Of a DNA stretch of 64,000 nt, positions 32,837-44,411 are shown one piece after another; positions within the stretch are counted from its first letter, which is position 1; each line of letters opens with the position of its first letter. This stretch comes from Jackrogersella multiformis (taxonomy: Eukaryota; Ascomycota; Sordariomycetes; Xylariales; Hypoxylaceae). Where the stretch lies: the NCBI GenBank assembly GCA_902806575.1, contig CADCXD010000008.1:1302001-1366000 (forward strand), written 5' to 3'. A program made the position numbers and the translations under genes. The notes under the pieces were generated by a model. That model did not search any database. It was not told where the DNA came from and was given only the letters and a program-made list of their open reading frames with translations.

Positions 32837-34157
32837 TCACCGCTCCGTAACGACGTACTCCCCGGCGCTGCGCGCGCGCTCCATGCGCGCCACCACGGAC
32901 GGCATCTCGCGCTTCAGCTTGCCGAGGCCGGCGACGGCCTCCTCGTAGCCGGCCTCGACGTCGGCCTGCCTGCCCAGCCCCTTCCCCAGTCCCAGTCCCA
33001 CCTCTTCCGCCTCGTCGTCGTCGACCGCCGCAGAGCCAGGGACAGGGACAGGGACAGGGTTAGAGGTAGAGGTAGAGGTGGAGTCAGCGTTAGCAGCAGC
33101 CAAGGCGGCCTCGTCGCCGGCGACGGACCGGCGGGCGGCGTCGGCCCAGGCGGCGGCGGCGGCCTGCGGCACGGTCTTCTTGAGCGCGGCGATGTCGCGC
33201 AGCAGGTCCTCCTCCTCGCGAGCCAGGTCCTCGACGCGCGAGCGCTTGCGCGCGTCGAACGCCTCGAATACCTCCTCCGGCTGGTCGGGGACGGGGACGC
33301 CGGCGCCCGACAGGAAGTGCGAGAGCTCCACGGGTAGCCCGTTGATGGTCAGGTTGGGCGAGGCGAGCGTGAAGGTCTTGGTTATGTACTGGTGGGAGGG
33401 GCGGGTCAGTTGTCGGGGTTGGGGGGTGGAAGGGGGGATAAAAGTAAAATAAATAAAATAATAATAATAAAAAGGAATAATAAAAATTAATAGATAATAA
33501 AACGGAGCAAAAAAAATAATGTAGATTTGGTTGAGTAAAGAAAGGAGGTTTGAAAAGAATGAGAAGCAAAAAATAAAAGATAAAAAAAAAACATACAACA
33601 CCAGGGATTCGCTGGTCGTCACCGACCCAACTACTAATCTGGCGGTATCTAGCTTATCTATGGGAGAGCGGACGGGATCCCGAGTATTCTAAATCCTATG
33701 GTCGTATGTGATAGGTATGCGCATTAATTTGATTTATAATACCATCCCCTGCCCCGGGACCTCCCATTCTCAATTTTGGGAAAGTGCGCATCCAGCTAGT
33801 AACTCGGCCATTTCATTTGCGCATACCGTCCGTGGTATGCAGCCAACGAGGCGCATTTGCTCGACCCCAAACCAACGGCAGCCACTGGGCCAAACAAGCT
33901 TCTAAGGAAACCAAAGCAAGTGAAAAAAAGGGGGGAAAAGGAAATGCAATGCAACAATGGAAATAAAACCATACCTCGCCAACAAGCTCCTCGATCCTCG
34001 TCCTCAGCTCGTCGCCCTCCCCGGCGGCGCCGCCCGCCGCCCCGTCCACGGGCGGGAAGGCCTCGTCGATGCGCGCGGCGGCGGCGCGTCGCACGTTGGC
34101 CAGCAGGTACGCCAGGTCCTCGGCCGCCTGGAGCTCGATCTTGCGGTGGCCCTCCAT
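32837..34157 (-). CDS. kinetochore MIND-complex subunit Mis14/Nsl1
   Basis: Two exons: 34157-33975 (61 codons) and 33388-32837, giving 244 aa. The N-terminal block EGHRKIELQAAEDLAYLLANVRRAAAARIDEAFPP is typical of fungal Mis14, and the second exon starts with YITKTFTLASPNLTINGLPV, also typical. A helical segment (DARKRSRVEDLAREEEDLLRDI) and a further helix at the C-terminus fit the coiled-coil rod of the MIND/Mis12 complex, which links inner and outer kinetochore. The middle holds a low-complexity (Ser-Thr)n and (Pro-Val)n stretch encoded by short tandem repeats (33036-33075). The single intron, 586 nt, is the second longest inferred in the window. Confidence 0.85.
33036..33077. repeat. GGGACA and GAGGTA short tandem repeats inside MIS14 coding sequence
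   Basis: Several copies of a GGGACA unit are followed by several of AGAGGT. On the minus strand they encode the alternating Val-Pro and Ser-Thr stretches. Such tracts expand and contract easily, so protein length probably varies among strains. Confidence 0.8.
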
Positions 34158-35029
34158 GGATTTCGTTCGTGCAGCAGAATGAGATGGGATTACCCAAATA
34201 AGTAGGGGGTATGATACCCGCGGATCTAAGTGAAGGGCGGTTGCGTGTGTGCTGTGAACTGTGCTGTGGAATAGTGAGTGGTAGATTTCCGAGATTATTG
34301 CTTGTTTCGTCTGTTCGTCAATGGTGATTGGCTAAGTGTTGGTTGGTTAACTGGTTTAATTCGCTGTGATGCAGAGGCTTCAATTGAAGTTCCAAGTTCA
34401 TCGTAAATAAATATTTACTTTCGCATCTAATGAAAATGCTCCGCTGTACCCAGGTACTACGTATTGTTGACTCTAGGCGTCTGGAGGGGCAAACTCGTAT
34501 ATCTGCATAGTGCCGTTATTGTTATATCCGAGGTAGTTTACACATCAAGCATCATCGAACCAAAATCATAGCATTGATTAATTCACAAAATTTGTTATTA
34601 AAGGTAATATTAATGATTCTTCATATGTATGTGTTATTACTAAATAATGCTCCAGGTTCTTATTTGGATATACCCTCTGGGACCGGACCTGGATTCTATA
34701 GGAGTTGACAACACCAAGGTGCCTCATGGATCACCGTAGAGCGTGAGAAGATTTGGGTTGGCCATTCCGGGCATACCTTGCTTCCCCTGGATCGTATCAC
34801 GTTGCGGTTCCTTCATTTATAGTGTTGACTCTTACTGTTAGACTTGAAAGCCATAGTTATTGCATGCATTGTATCCGTATTGCTGTTGGCCACGAGAAAC
34901 TTAGGATTGGCAAGATATTCCAGGCACTTGTTGACATAAAGGTAAACGGCATATATTGCGACCATTATCGAGATTGTTTTACATTTCTGTCAAAATCTGA
35001 GAAGGTGAAAATTTCCCTAGGAGTTAGGC
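34158..35029. other. intergenic, no gene seen
   Basis: Promoter of the MIS14-like gene and 3' region of the methyltransferase gene. A 122-codon plus-strand frame at 34753-35121 overlaps the methyltransferase end and has no recognisable product. Confidence 0.5.
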
Positions 35030-36259
35030 CTAGGGTTCATGAGAGATTACACTCCCTTTGCCCTTCTTTAGTAGGTATATATCAACCACCTCGTCCTCTT
35101 CACCTAACTTCGGTAGCGTAATGGACTTAAGAACACTACACCGCCACTCGTCAGCTTTTAATAATCCGAACAAGGCCTGCTCAGAAGAATGGCGGGGCTT
35201 CGTCGCCAGGATAACGGAGGTCGTTATGTTCTCTTGATTCTCGGCATGAGTAAAATTTGCCCCGTGAAGAGCACTCAACGTTCCGACAAGGGCCGGCAGC
35301 GAGTCGACGTTATACGTGCAATCGCTTAAAATGACTAGATCCCATGGGCGAGCGGAGGCGAGAGGTCCGAACCGCCCGTGTCTTCCCTCGTCCCAATCTA
35401 GGTCCTCATACTGAATCTTCGTTACGGGACCGCCTGTTGACCTACGAGAAATTGCCGTCTCTGCTCTTGAGATATTCGACCTCGCGCGCTCTTCCGCCTC
35501 TGGGAGATCCGTTAGCAATATAGTAGCTTCACTAAGTGGTATACCCTGTATAGCGGCGGCCTTGTCAATAATGTGTGCTAGGGTGATTCCGAGGATTCCG
35601 ACGCCACTACCAAGCTCCAAGACGCTAAAATTGTTATTTCCTAGAGGTAACATATCGCGAATACCATAGCTAGTACAACAGGCATCAGCTAAAAAGGAGG
35701 CTGTCACCACGCCCGCATCCCATATGTGACGTGCAATGCTCTCGCCGATATCCTCTTCGAGATCAAGGTGTAGTTGGTCCTCGGGTTGAACTCCAACATT
35801 TAATTGGAGCGTCCGTACGGAAACCGGTGAGGAGACACCTTTTACCACGTCCACGGAAGCTGGCATGATGAGCCCCTGGCTCGCGGGCGAATCTACGGCA
35901 ACCCCCCACGGAAGTACATCGCTACTTCTCACCACCCCCAACTGCGAAGACTGAGTGGCTGGGTATATTCTGATGCTGCACGTGACGTCGTCTTTCTTCA
36001 GATGCGGCTTCACGGGAAGTTTGACGTCCAAGACCCGCATCCCAGCAGCCCATCTATACGGGCGGCCTGCCTTGGGTATATCTGGTATGTCTGCCTGACC
36101 GACCAAGCCGTCGGCCGAAACGACCAGATCGACGGGCTCGTCCGGGTAGAGGAATGAGTCACCCAGGTCCGTGGTGATGGTAATGAGGAGCGAGATGATT
36201 GGCCTCCTGCGGTCTGACGCGTCGAGCTTTGCTGGACGCAGCAGGCGGATGTAATGCAT
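35030..36259 (-). CDS. family-16 (lysine) methyltransferase
   Basis: Intronless, 409 aa. A roughly 170-residue N-terminal extension of unknown role precedes a seven-beta-strand methyltransferase domain. That domain begins with HIWDAGVVTASFL (179-183 IWDAG), followed by the SAM-binding motif I VLELGSGVGILG (213 onward), motif II-like ATILLTDLPEA, and WDLVILSDCTYN, which matches the post-II motif of the METTL21/EFM group. The family methylates lysines on translation factors, chaperones and other proteins. The long N-terminal region is typical of a fungal-specific subgroup, and the substrate is unknown. Confidence 0.85.
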   Translation of the reverse strand: MHYIRLLRPAKLDASDRRRPIISLLITITTDLGDSFLYPDEPVDLVVSADGLVGQADIPDIPKAGRPYRWAAGMRVLDVKLPVKPHLKKDDVTCSIRIYPATQSSQLGVVRSSDVLPWGVAVDSPASQGLIMPASVDVVKGVSSPVSVRTLQLNVGVQPEDQLHLDLEEDIGESIARHIWDAGVVTASFLADACCTSYGIRDMLPLGNNNFSVLELGSGVGILGITLAHIIDKAAAIQGIPLSEATILLTDLPEAEERARSNISRAETAISRRSTGGPVTKIQYEDLDWDEGRHGRFGPLASARPWDLVILSDCTYNVDSLPALVGTLSALHGANFTHAENQENITTSVILATKPRHSSEQALFGLLKADEWRCSVLKSITLPKLGEEDEVVDIYLLKKGKGSVISHEP

Positions 36260-39200
36260 CGTGACACAAGACGATCAGCTCTTTAGAACTTGTCGTTGGA
36301 TAGGTTCAAATCTTGGGTATCCCCCCCTCCAACTGAACTTGAACTGCGGTTCGGGCGCGAATGAAAAAGGTGGTAGGTATTTGGGTCAACTGCGGCTGGC
36401 CACGTGCATAACTCTGGCAGCACGCACGCATCGTTTCCTGCCCGATCCTGAAAACTTTTTCTTTTTTGTTTGTTTTTTGGAATCTTCACCGCTCAGCTTG
36501 CTTCGACCTAATATCGACGTGGGATCGATCGATCCACCTTGGCCCTTCGTGTTGGGTCGAGGCGTCGCGAGAGTGCATGCGTACGCCTATAGAGGTGCTG
36601 GTTTGGGCACACAATTGTGTGTTTGCATACCTATTGAAAGTATTGAAAGCCCTGGAGTACCTACCAGGTATGTGAATCGGTAGTGTACCTAGCAGCCTAG
36701 GTACCTAGGTATGTAAGTATTTGAAGTCGGGAAGCGGGTCGGAGTGATCGACTATATACAGGAGGTTAAGTACCTAGGCATCGGCCTATCGGAGTTTATA
36801 CTCCACTCATACCGGACCTGCCTTACCTTAGATATTTGCTTTTATATACAGCGTAGTGGGAAGGTACAACCTAATAGTAAGTAGCTAGGTACATACCTCA
36901 GCTCGATACGCATATGTACACGCAGTTATAATTTCGACAATGGGATCTTTCTTTATATTTTCGCGTCAAAGCTAAATTTGCACCGTATTCGTAAATACGA
37001 ACTTACCCTCCAGCCCTTCAGCCCCGGATAGTGTCTCGATAGGCTGGCAATAAAATAGCCGTTAATCTAATAAGTCTAGGAACTACACTACATATGTATA
37101 TACTATGTAATAATAGTAGAAACTATTTATATAGCCTTCCAAGTACACAGTATCCATAACTTACGTACCCCTAGGTAGGTAATTAGTTTGACGCTAACAT
37201 GGCCTATGCCGATATAAGTTGTCATTAGCAGTTCGGCATTACCTAATCTGTCGAGATGAGAGGATCTGATTGCTTCCAAGTTAACAGCAGTGGGTGATCC
37301 CTTGGTGGTTCATTACTCGATATAACATAGTAACCTGCGGACGGAAACTCCATCTACATGTACACGTGGCTATGAAACACATTATTATTAAACACCCTAA
37401 CACCCTAGGTTAAGATGATCGCCACGAATGCATATGAATACTTCCGCGTCACTCCCATTGTCCCATTAACTCCTACTAATTACCGCTGTCATATATCGTA
37501 TATCACAGGCAGGTGGTGCAGCAAATAAGTAACCTTGGAAACGAGAATTGCTCAATATCCATATACCTGTACTAGGTACCTAAGTATCAGTTTACAATAC
37601 CTAAATTAAACTCTCCTTGGGTACCTAGGTACATACCTAAGTATATCCACTAAGTATCAAGTCAGCAGTAATGAAATTAAGCAGATATATTAAACCTCGT
37701 CTTTGCCTTAAGCTACCTAGCACGCATAATCGTCTAGCGCCCATCATGATAATACATATACGTATAAGGAAATCCCGTGACAATAAAGTCAAGCCCATCT
37801 ACCGCAAGCGCTCTAGCGACGATAGGCTCTAGCCGTATCAGTCGCGCTAAGCGGCATGGCCTTCCCATCCAGGTAAAACATAATCCCATCTCGGCGCTAA
37901 GTTGTAACTGGCGAAACCTATTTGGGCGGGGATAATCCGATAACGCAATTCGTGGGGTAAAAAGCGGGATAGTTTACGCCAGGTGTAAGTGGGAAAGTGG
38001 GCGGGCGGGCAGGTGGGATGAATGTCTAGATGTCTAAGGTTTCCCTCGCTGTCTCCCAGTACCGTGCGAAACATTACGACGGCTAACCTTAGGTACATAA
38101 TCCTAGGTAGGTTCTGTGTATAACTCAAGGCGTGGACTGGATTGGTGCAGGATGTAGGTACGTCCCTACGTACATATCTTAGATAATAATACCTGACCTT
38201 GGCTAACATGGATCAAATTCATCTTACATTTTACATTTTAACATTTTGGTCCCGCTCCACTCCGTTGGGTTTACTCTCTTCTATCTGCATGTTGTGATAG
38301 CCACAGGCCAAACAATAACCTCCTGTCTAATAGATGTTTTAGACAATATACAACAGTCGTTTTATCTACCTACCTAAAATTCCTAAACTTACCTAGATGG
38401 TAGGTCTCGGTTCGTAGTTGATCTCGCAATATACTTCCAACCTCGGCATCCCACGTGGTGTTTCTCGAGCAGCGTTTCACTACCTAGGTACCTACCTGGT
38501 TGGTACACTAAGCTCTGTGATTCCTAGTTCGGCATATAAAACTTTTACACCGTCAAGTACCGTCTAACTCAAAGTCAGCATTTTAAGCATGCCCACATTG
38601 TAAGAAATAGGAGAAATAGATAAGACTACAACTAGATACCAATAACCGAATAATCAAGTCACTTGCAAAACGCTGCTTCAGTAATGTTTGCAATCTCTCT
38701 ATTATGTATGAAGTTGGGAGCCCAACGTCCTGCCTAGTCCTGCCTGTCTGTCTACCAACAAATAATACTAAAGCACTGGTGTTGTGTGGGCTAAGAATAT
38801 GGAAAAGTCGAGCAAGGAGTCGGAAGATACCAAGAGCACCAAAGGAATACCAACGCCGCAACCTCGAGTCGAAGGTTTTCATGTAAGCTCATGTAATCAT
38901 ACAGAAACCCACGAAAAAAATAAAATAATACCGCGAGAACTCCTAAAGGCACTTCTGGGTATGAGCCCTCCTCCGTAGGGCCTTCCATGTAATAATAATA
39001 ATCTCAATGTCCGTTAAAAGTCGTTGCAATGCGTATGATGTTGATCCCTTCCAAGCCGCGCCACGCAATAGGAAATATCGAGATCGATATCCACAATCCA
39101 TCCAGGTAGTGCTCATTCCGAATCCAGACGCCGAAGTATTGTGAAAATGGCAAAGGTATTCTCGCGAGGGTTATGTGTATCTAGGAATAAGAGGCGATTT

Positions 39201-39269
39201 AAACTTCGACCGTGCCTGGCTCCTTGGGGGGGCAAAATCCAACCAAGATCCCGCCACGGCGTTTGCCTA
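36260..39269. other. 3-kb intergenic region, no gene seen
   Basis: AT-rich, with palindromes at 36695-36714 and 37618-37640. Small frames near 38583-38988 overlap on both strands without recognisable products. No RNA gene was recognised. Confidence 0.5.
36695..36714. repeat. CCTAGGTA-family palindrome
   Basis: CCTAGGTACCTAGGTATGT core within the intergenic stretch upstream of the methyltransferase gene. Confidence 0.7.
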
Positions 39270-39853
39270 TTACGGCAGCATCGCCTTAACTTCTTCATCG
39301 CTGAGTCGAATCTCATGTACTGGCTCTCGGCGGTTTTCTAAGGGCACATAGTCGCAATCGACGTAGGACGGCACGAACAACTCGGGGTTCCACGCAAACC
39401 CTTGGCTGGAGGCGAGGTAGGAGATCTGGAGTGGAAATATTAGCAAGATGGCTCGGTTAAGCGGTGGCCTTGCCATAGTATTGATGATGACATACCAATC
39501 GAGGTGACCCATCCGGATCCCCGATGTTAATAACGGTACATTCGTCCTTGCAGAATGCGGAGCCTAGACAACATATAAGCCAGATATCCTTAGAGACGGA
39601 AACGATGCTACCAAGGTTATATGACAAGATAACACCCAAGACGAGGTTATAGCATACTTAGTAGACTCTGTCGGCGCTGGTGAGCCGACTTTAGCTTACG
39701 TGCGGAATGCTCTGGTGAAGCATCGCTGGAACTAGGGGTTTGTGGCGAGCTCGAATATGATGACGAAGATGAGCTACCGGTGGCCTTGGGTGATTGATCG
39801 TAGGCCGTGATAGACGAGCGGGCCGCCGGGATGGCAATTGTATTAGAAGACAT
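39270..39853 (-). CDS. small three-exon protein of unknown function
   Basis: Exons inferred at 39853-39658, 39563-39496 and 39425-39270 give 139 aa. Both introns (94 and 70 nt) have GTATG donors and TAG/CAG acceptors, and the frame is kept across both. The first half is Ser/Pro-rich and disordered (SSSSSSYSSSPQTPSSSD), ending in a basic ARKLKSAHQRRQSLL segment. The second half is a compact, probably conserved module: FCKDECTVINIGDPDG, then ISYLASSQGFAWNPELFVPSYVD and a REPVHEIRLSDEEVKAML tail. I do not recognise the family. Clean splicing and the non-random C-terminal half make it a likely real gene. Confidence 0.65.
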
Positions 39854-41851
39854 TGTCGTGGATACAGGTCGGGGCCTCGGTTCTGCAGGATAGACCTCAA
39901 CCCGATCTGCGGCGGTGTGGTAGTGTGGTGAAGAAATACGGAAATGCAGATGTGAACGATAATAAATAGTCAGGTTAAACAACCGACAGGGGACAACAAA
40001 TGACGATGTCAAAGAGTTATGAAAGAGAATGAGAGAGAGAGAGAAGAGAGCTAGTCTCCGGTTCGGTGACTCACTACTCCGAGTAGTCGTTGTAGTAGTA
40101 GTAGTAACGACGAGGTAGAAGAAAGATGTGATGTTGAGAGAATTGATTGATAGGCACAAGGTAGGAAAAGGGACGAAAGAAAGTTGATTAAAGTCAGGTG
40201 CTAGGAACCATAGAAGTTGCTAAGAGCCTTAACGGTCAGAGGGAGTTTATTCCGTGTGTACCTATGCACAGTAGAGGTTGGTGAACAGTAGCCTGCATCG
40301 ATGAATGCGGGAACAAGCCTGGATGCTGTATGTAACCTGGTGCTGTAACCTGGCAGCTGGGTGATGTGAGCTGTGCTTTGCTTTGCTTTTCTTTCCTTTG
40401 CCGTGTAGGTAGGTATGTATTGTACTTTCACTGCACTACACTGTACGTAATGATCTATGGGTGTATGTAGGTAGGTAGGTAGGCAATGTAGATGTTCCAA
40501 TAGAGACGATATGGATTGTATGTGAGGTACATGAGATTAAGTAGGTAAGATAGATGTTAGGTAGAGGTTAGAGGTTAAGATACCTTTGGTAGGTAAGATC
40601 CATTAGGTTTGGATACACTAGATAGATGGATAGTGGGTTGTTAGGAACTAACGCGATAATACAGTGCGGAAGGTACAAAAGAGGGCGGTATGATGACACA
40701 TCGGGAGTGAGGAACTGGCGATGGACCTAGGATATCCTTGTGGACTTTTGATTCGTGAGCCATCATGATTGGTTTAAATAAAAGACGGGCTATTCAATAT
40801 GGTTAGAGCTTTAACACTGTGCTATATTTACTGTAACTGCCTGTATGTACCTAGGTATTAGAGCCCCACAAAGTCCAGGCTGGAAGTAGGTACCTATGCG
40901 CGACCTTCTAAGGGTCTCTTTGTACAAGACAGGTTGGAGGAAGGTACGGATGTAGGATGCAATACACTAGGAATGAGCGTAACGAGTTCCTTATTAGGTA
41001 CCTCTTGAGATGCTGTAATTAAGGCCTTACATGTTACTTATTTACCCTTTTCCCTAGGATCTGTAGATTCGCTCTTATACCTTAGGTAGGTACTCAGATG
41101 CAGTGAGATACCTTCAGTACCTACCTACATGTAAGTACTGAGGTATATTAGAAAATGTTAAGGGGATCTAGGCCGAAACGCAAGTCCAGTCGGGCGATGC
41201 CGGAAAGCTGATCTTCAGTAGGCTGGCTGGCTGGTAGGAGGTATTCGTTGAGATGACTGGTTGTCAGTTGTCCTGTTTGTCGCCTTGGATTTGCATATGC
41301 TGGTGAATAAAGAGCCAATTAGATGATACCTAGGTACCTACTTAGGTCTAGCCTTTGATACAGTTTATCATTTCAAGGCGATGCAGGTGCCGACTAGCTA
41401 ATTAGTGGGGCACCAGGTGGAGCTGAACCGGAACCTGAACCTGACATTGAGGAAAAGAGGCCGGAAAAGCTATTAATCCTGTACTTTCCCTAATCGGATT
41501 AGCCTTCTTGAACTAATTCTTGGCAGATTCAAGGCTACAAGGCTGGCGTCGGCATGTAAGCTGTAGGTGTAGGTGTAGGTAAGCAAAAGCTAAGCTGTGC
41601 CTGCCAGGTGCCAAAGGGAAAACGTAACAACGTAACAGCCATCAATAAACTCGACCTCTGTCCAACCATAACCATCATCCATCCATCATTCATCATCCGT
41701 CATCTATTAAATTTTCAACCTTCATTCACTACTCCCACAAATTCAACGCCGCAATACTACTTCCATTTTCCGAATCCTCTATATCTACGCGCTTTTAGAT
41801 ATTTACTTTTTCCCGGCAAAATAATTACATTACATCCTCGGAGCAGTGAAG
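39854..41851. other. 2-kb divergent upstream region, no gene seen
   Basis: It lies between the small minus-strand gene and RPT3. It holds a GTAGTA run (about 40083-40106), GA-rich microsatellite at 40030-40050, GTAGGTAGG repeats near 40467-40483, and GTAGGT triplication at 41563-41580. Long open frames here are low-complexity. Confidence 0.5.
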
Positions 41852-43293
41852 ATGGGCGACGTTCTCGTAGAAAACCCGGCCAACAACGTGGCGCCGCACA
41901 ACAAACCCATCCCTTCGTACATTCCAAATGTCGAGACAATCGAGGGTGTACCGGCGCAAGGTGGAGATGAATATGCAGTCCTAAAGAAGCTACAGAGGCA
42001 TTTGGAATATATCCAACTGCAGGAGGAGTATATCAAGGATGAGCAAAGGTAGGGGGAGACAGACATAGAGACAGGACTTTCTAGACATGCTGTCATATTT
42101 TCGGGGACAGTTGACACTAACGGATTGATATTATAGAAGCTTGAAGCGGGAGCTTGTCCGGGCCCAAGAAGAGATTAAGAGAATCCAGAGTGTACCACTA
42201 GTTATTGGTCAATTTATGGAAGCTATAGATCAAAAGTAAGTTACTTGATACACAGCATTACTACCACAAACCACAGACCGAAGACCACAGAACCTAACCT
42301 AACCTACCCTTTCTTTCCACTAGCACCGGCATAGTCCAATCTAGCACAGGATCCAACTACGTCGTCCGTATCCTATCTACTCTTGACCGCGAGAAGCTCA
42401 AGCCCTCGTCCTCTGTCGCCTTGCATCGCCACTCCAATGCCCTTGTCGATATATTGCCTCCAGAGGCTGACTCTTCTATTGCCATGCTCGGCGCCGATGA
42501 GAAGCCTGACGTCACATACGCCGACGTCGGTGGCCTGGACATGCAGAAGCAGGAGATTCGCGAGGCTGTCGAGCTACCCCTAACCCACTTCGACCTCTAC
42601 AAGCAGATTGGTATCGACCCGCCACGCGGTGTTCTCCTCTACGGCCCTCCCGGAACCGGCAAGACTATGCTCGTCAAGGCCGTCGCTAACTCTACCACCG
42701 CCAACTTCATCCGCGTCGTCGGCTCCGAGTTCGTCCAAAAATACCTAGGTGAGGGTCCGCGCATGGTCCGCGATGTCTTCCGCATGGCCCGCGAGAACTC
42801 TCCGGCCATCATCTTCATCGACGAGATCGATGCCATCGCTACGAAACGTTTCGACGCCCAGACCGGCGCCGACCGCGAGGTCCAGCGTATCCTGCTAGAG
42901 CTGCTCAACCAGATGGACGGCTTCGACCAGACCTCCAACGTCAAGGTGATCATGGCCACGAACCGCGCCGACACCCTAGACCCCGCGCTCCTGCGTCCCG
43001 GCCGTCTCGACCGGAAAATCGAGTTCCCCAGTCTGCGGGACCGTCGCGAGCGCCGCCTCATCTTCTCCACCATCGCCAGCAAGATGAGCCTCGCCCCCGA
43101 GGTCGACCTCGACAGCCTCATCGTCCGCAACGACCCCCTCAGCGGCGCCGTCATAGCCGCCATCATGCAGGAGGCCGGCCTGCGCGCCGTCCGCAAGAAC
43201 CGCTACAACATCATCCAGGTCGACCTCGAGGACGCCTACTCCTCCCAGGTCAAGGGCACCAGCGACGAGAACAAGTTCGACTTCTACAAATAG
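41852..43293 (+). CDS. RPT3: 26S proteasome regulatory ATPase subunit Rpt3
   Basis: Three exons: 41852-42048, 42137-42235 and 42324-43293 (421 aa; both introns 88 nt). The N-terminal coiled coil (LKKLQRHLEYIQLQEEYIKDEQR..LKRELVRAQEEIKRI) and OB fold precede the AAA+ ATPase. Walker A GPPGTGKT lies at about 206-213, Walker B is IIFIDEIDA, the second region of homology runs MATNRADTLDPALLRPGR, and a pore-loop GSEFVQKYLGEGP is present. The protein ends in FDFYK, consistent with an HbYX-type tail that docks on the 20S core. Rpt3 is one of the six ATPases that unfold substrates for proteasomal degradation. Confidence 0.97.
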
Positions 43294-44411
43294 ACGGAGA
43301 AGCGAGCGCACGGTCTGGCTGGCTTGGTGGCCGGAGGCGATTCGGCGTTTAGAGGACAGGGCAAGCAAGAAGGGGGTACGAAGCTACGCATGGCTCGAGC
43401 GCTCTCCGCTGTTGCGATAGGGGGCCCGGCGGAAGTAGAGGCAGCTCCTTGCAGTCACGACTCACGACTCGATGGGGCTGGCCAAGTGTATAACTGTATT
43501 ATCACACCAATACAAAGGGATTAATCACGTGTGCTTTAGTGGGAATAAGTTTCCATATCACGAAATCTGCATATGTGATTATAATTGTTGTGATCATGAA
43601 CTGCCAGTAATAACTCGTGTATCTGACCATATCCCTTCTCTCTATCTATGATGTTCCTTTCCTATGCCATCTGGAACAGGTTTGTCTAGAAGAAGAGAAA
43701 CCACCGCGAGGCTCGAAAAATAAAACCTGTGTTTCCCCAATATAATACACGAGGGGGCGCCTAGTTCCACTGCCGTAGTGTTGATCCCTAGGTCTTTTCA
43801 TCATCCAGTCGTTTCTTTCAGTCGCCCGAGCCGTCCCTTCTACCCTTCCCTTTCTCTATATGGCATGCCTACTTTTCCTCCTCAGCATGCATCATTACCC
43901 GGCCTTTTTTTCCTTTGTACGCCGTTTTCCCCATGCCATGCCATGCATCACATGCCCAAGCGTAGAGACCTGTACCCGAAAAGAAAAAAAAAGGACGCAG
44001 AACGACCAGAACGGAAATGCGAAGGTAGTAATACATAGTGGGTATCTTCCTCAAGGGAGGACCAACGAAGAAAAAAAATTGCAAAAAAAAAATATTACCA
44101 GTGCTAAACCGGCGTAAACGGCAAGGCTTGCTTCAACTTGACGTGTGGGTATCAGGCATCATGGAAGGCAAGGGTTTCCGTGGGGGAACCACCATGACCA
44201 ACGACTTGAGGCATTCGCAAAGTAATCGAAGGACGCTTGCTAGGGTATCTCCTCCATTCAACAACAAATCGGGTATCTCCTCCGCCATTACGTTTCATCC
44301 CCTCTGTCGGATGCATTAAGCTAACCAGGCGGGTTTGGTCACTTGCGGAATATAAATTAACATCGCCGCGGGTCGGTTTGTTCGTGTCGTGTAATTACAG
44401 GCCGGCTACAC
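43294..44411. other. convergent intergenic region, no gene seen
   Basis: Shared 3' region of RPT3 (+) and the folliculin-like gene (-). It has A-rich runs (43981-43992, 44069-44093). No gene was recognised. Confidence 0.55.

Noticed and set aside
34753..35121. 122-codon plus-strand frame
   Set aside because: Overlaps the end of the methyltransferase gene and has no recognisable product.
42639..43196. 185-codon minus-strand frame
   Set aside because: Antisense shadow of the RPT3 ATPase exon.
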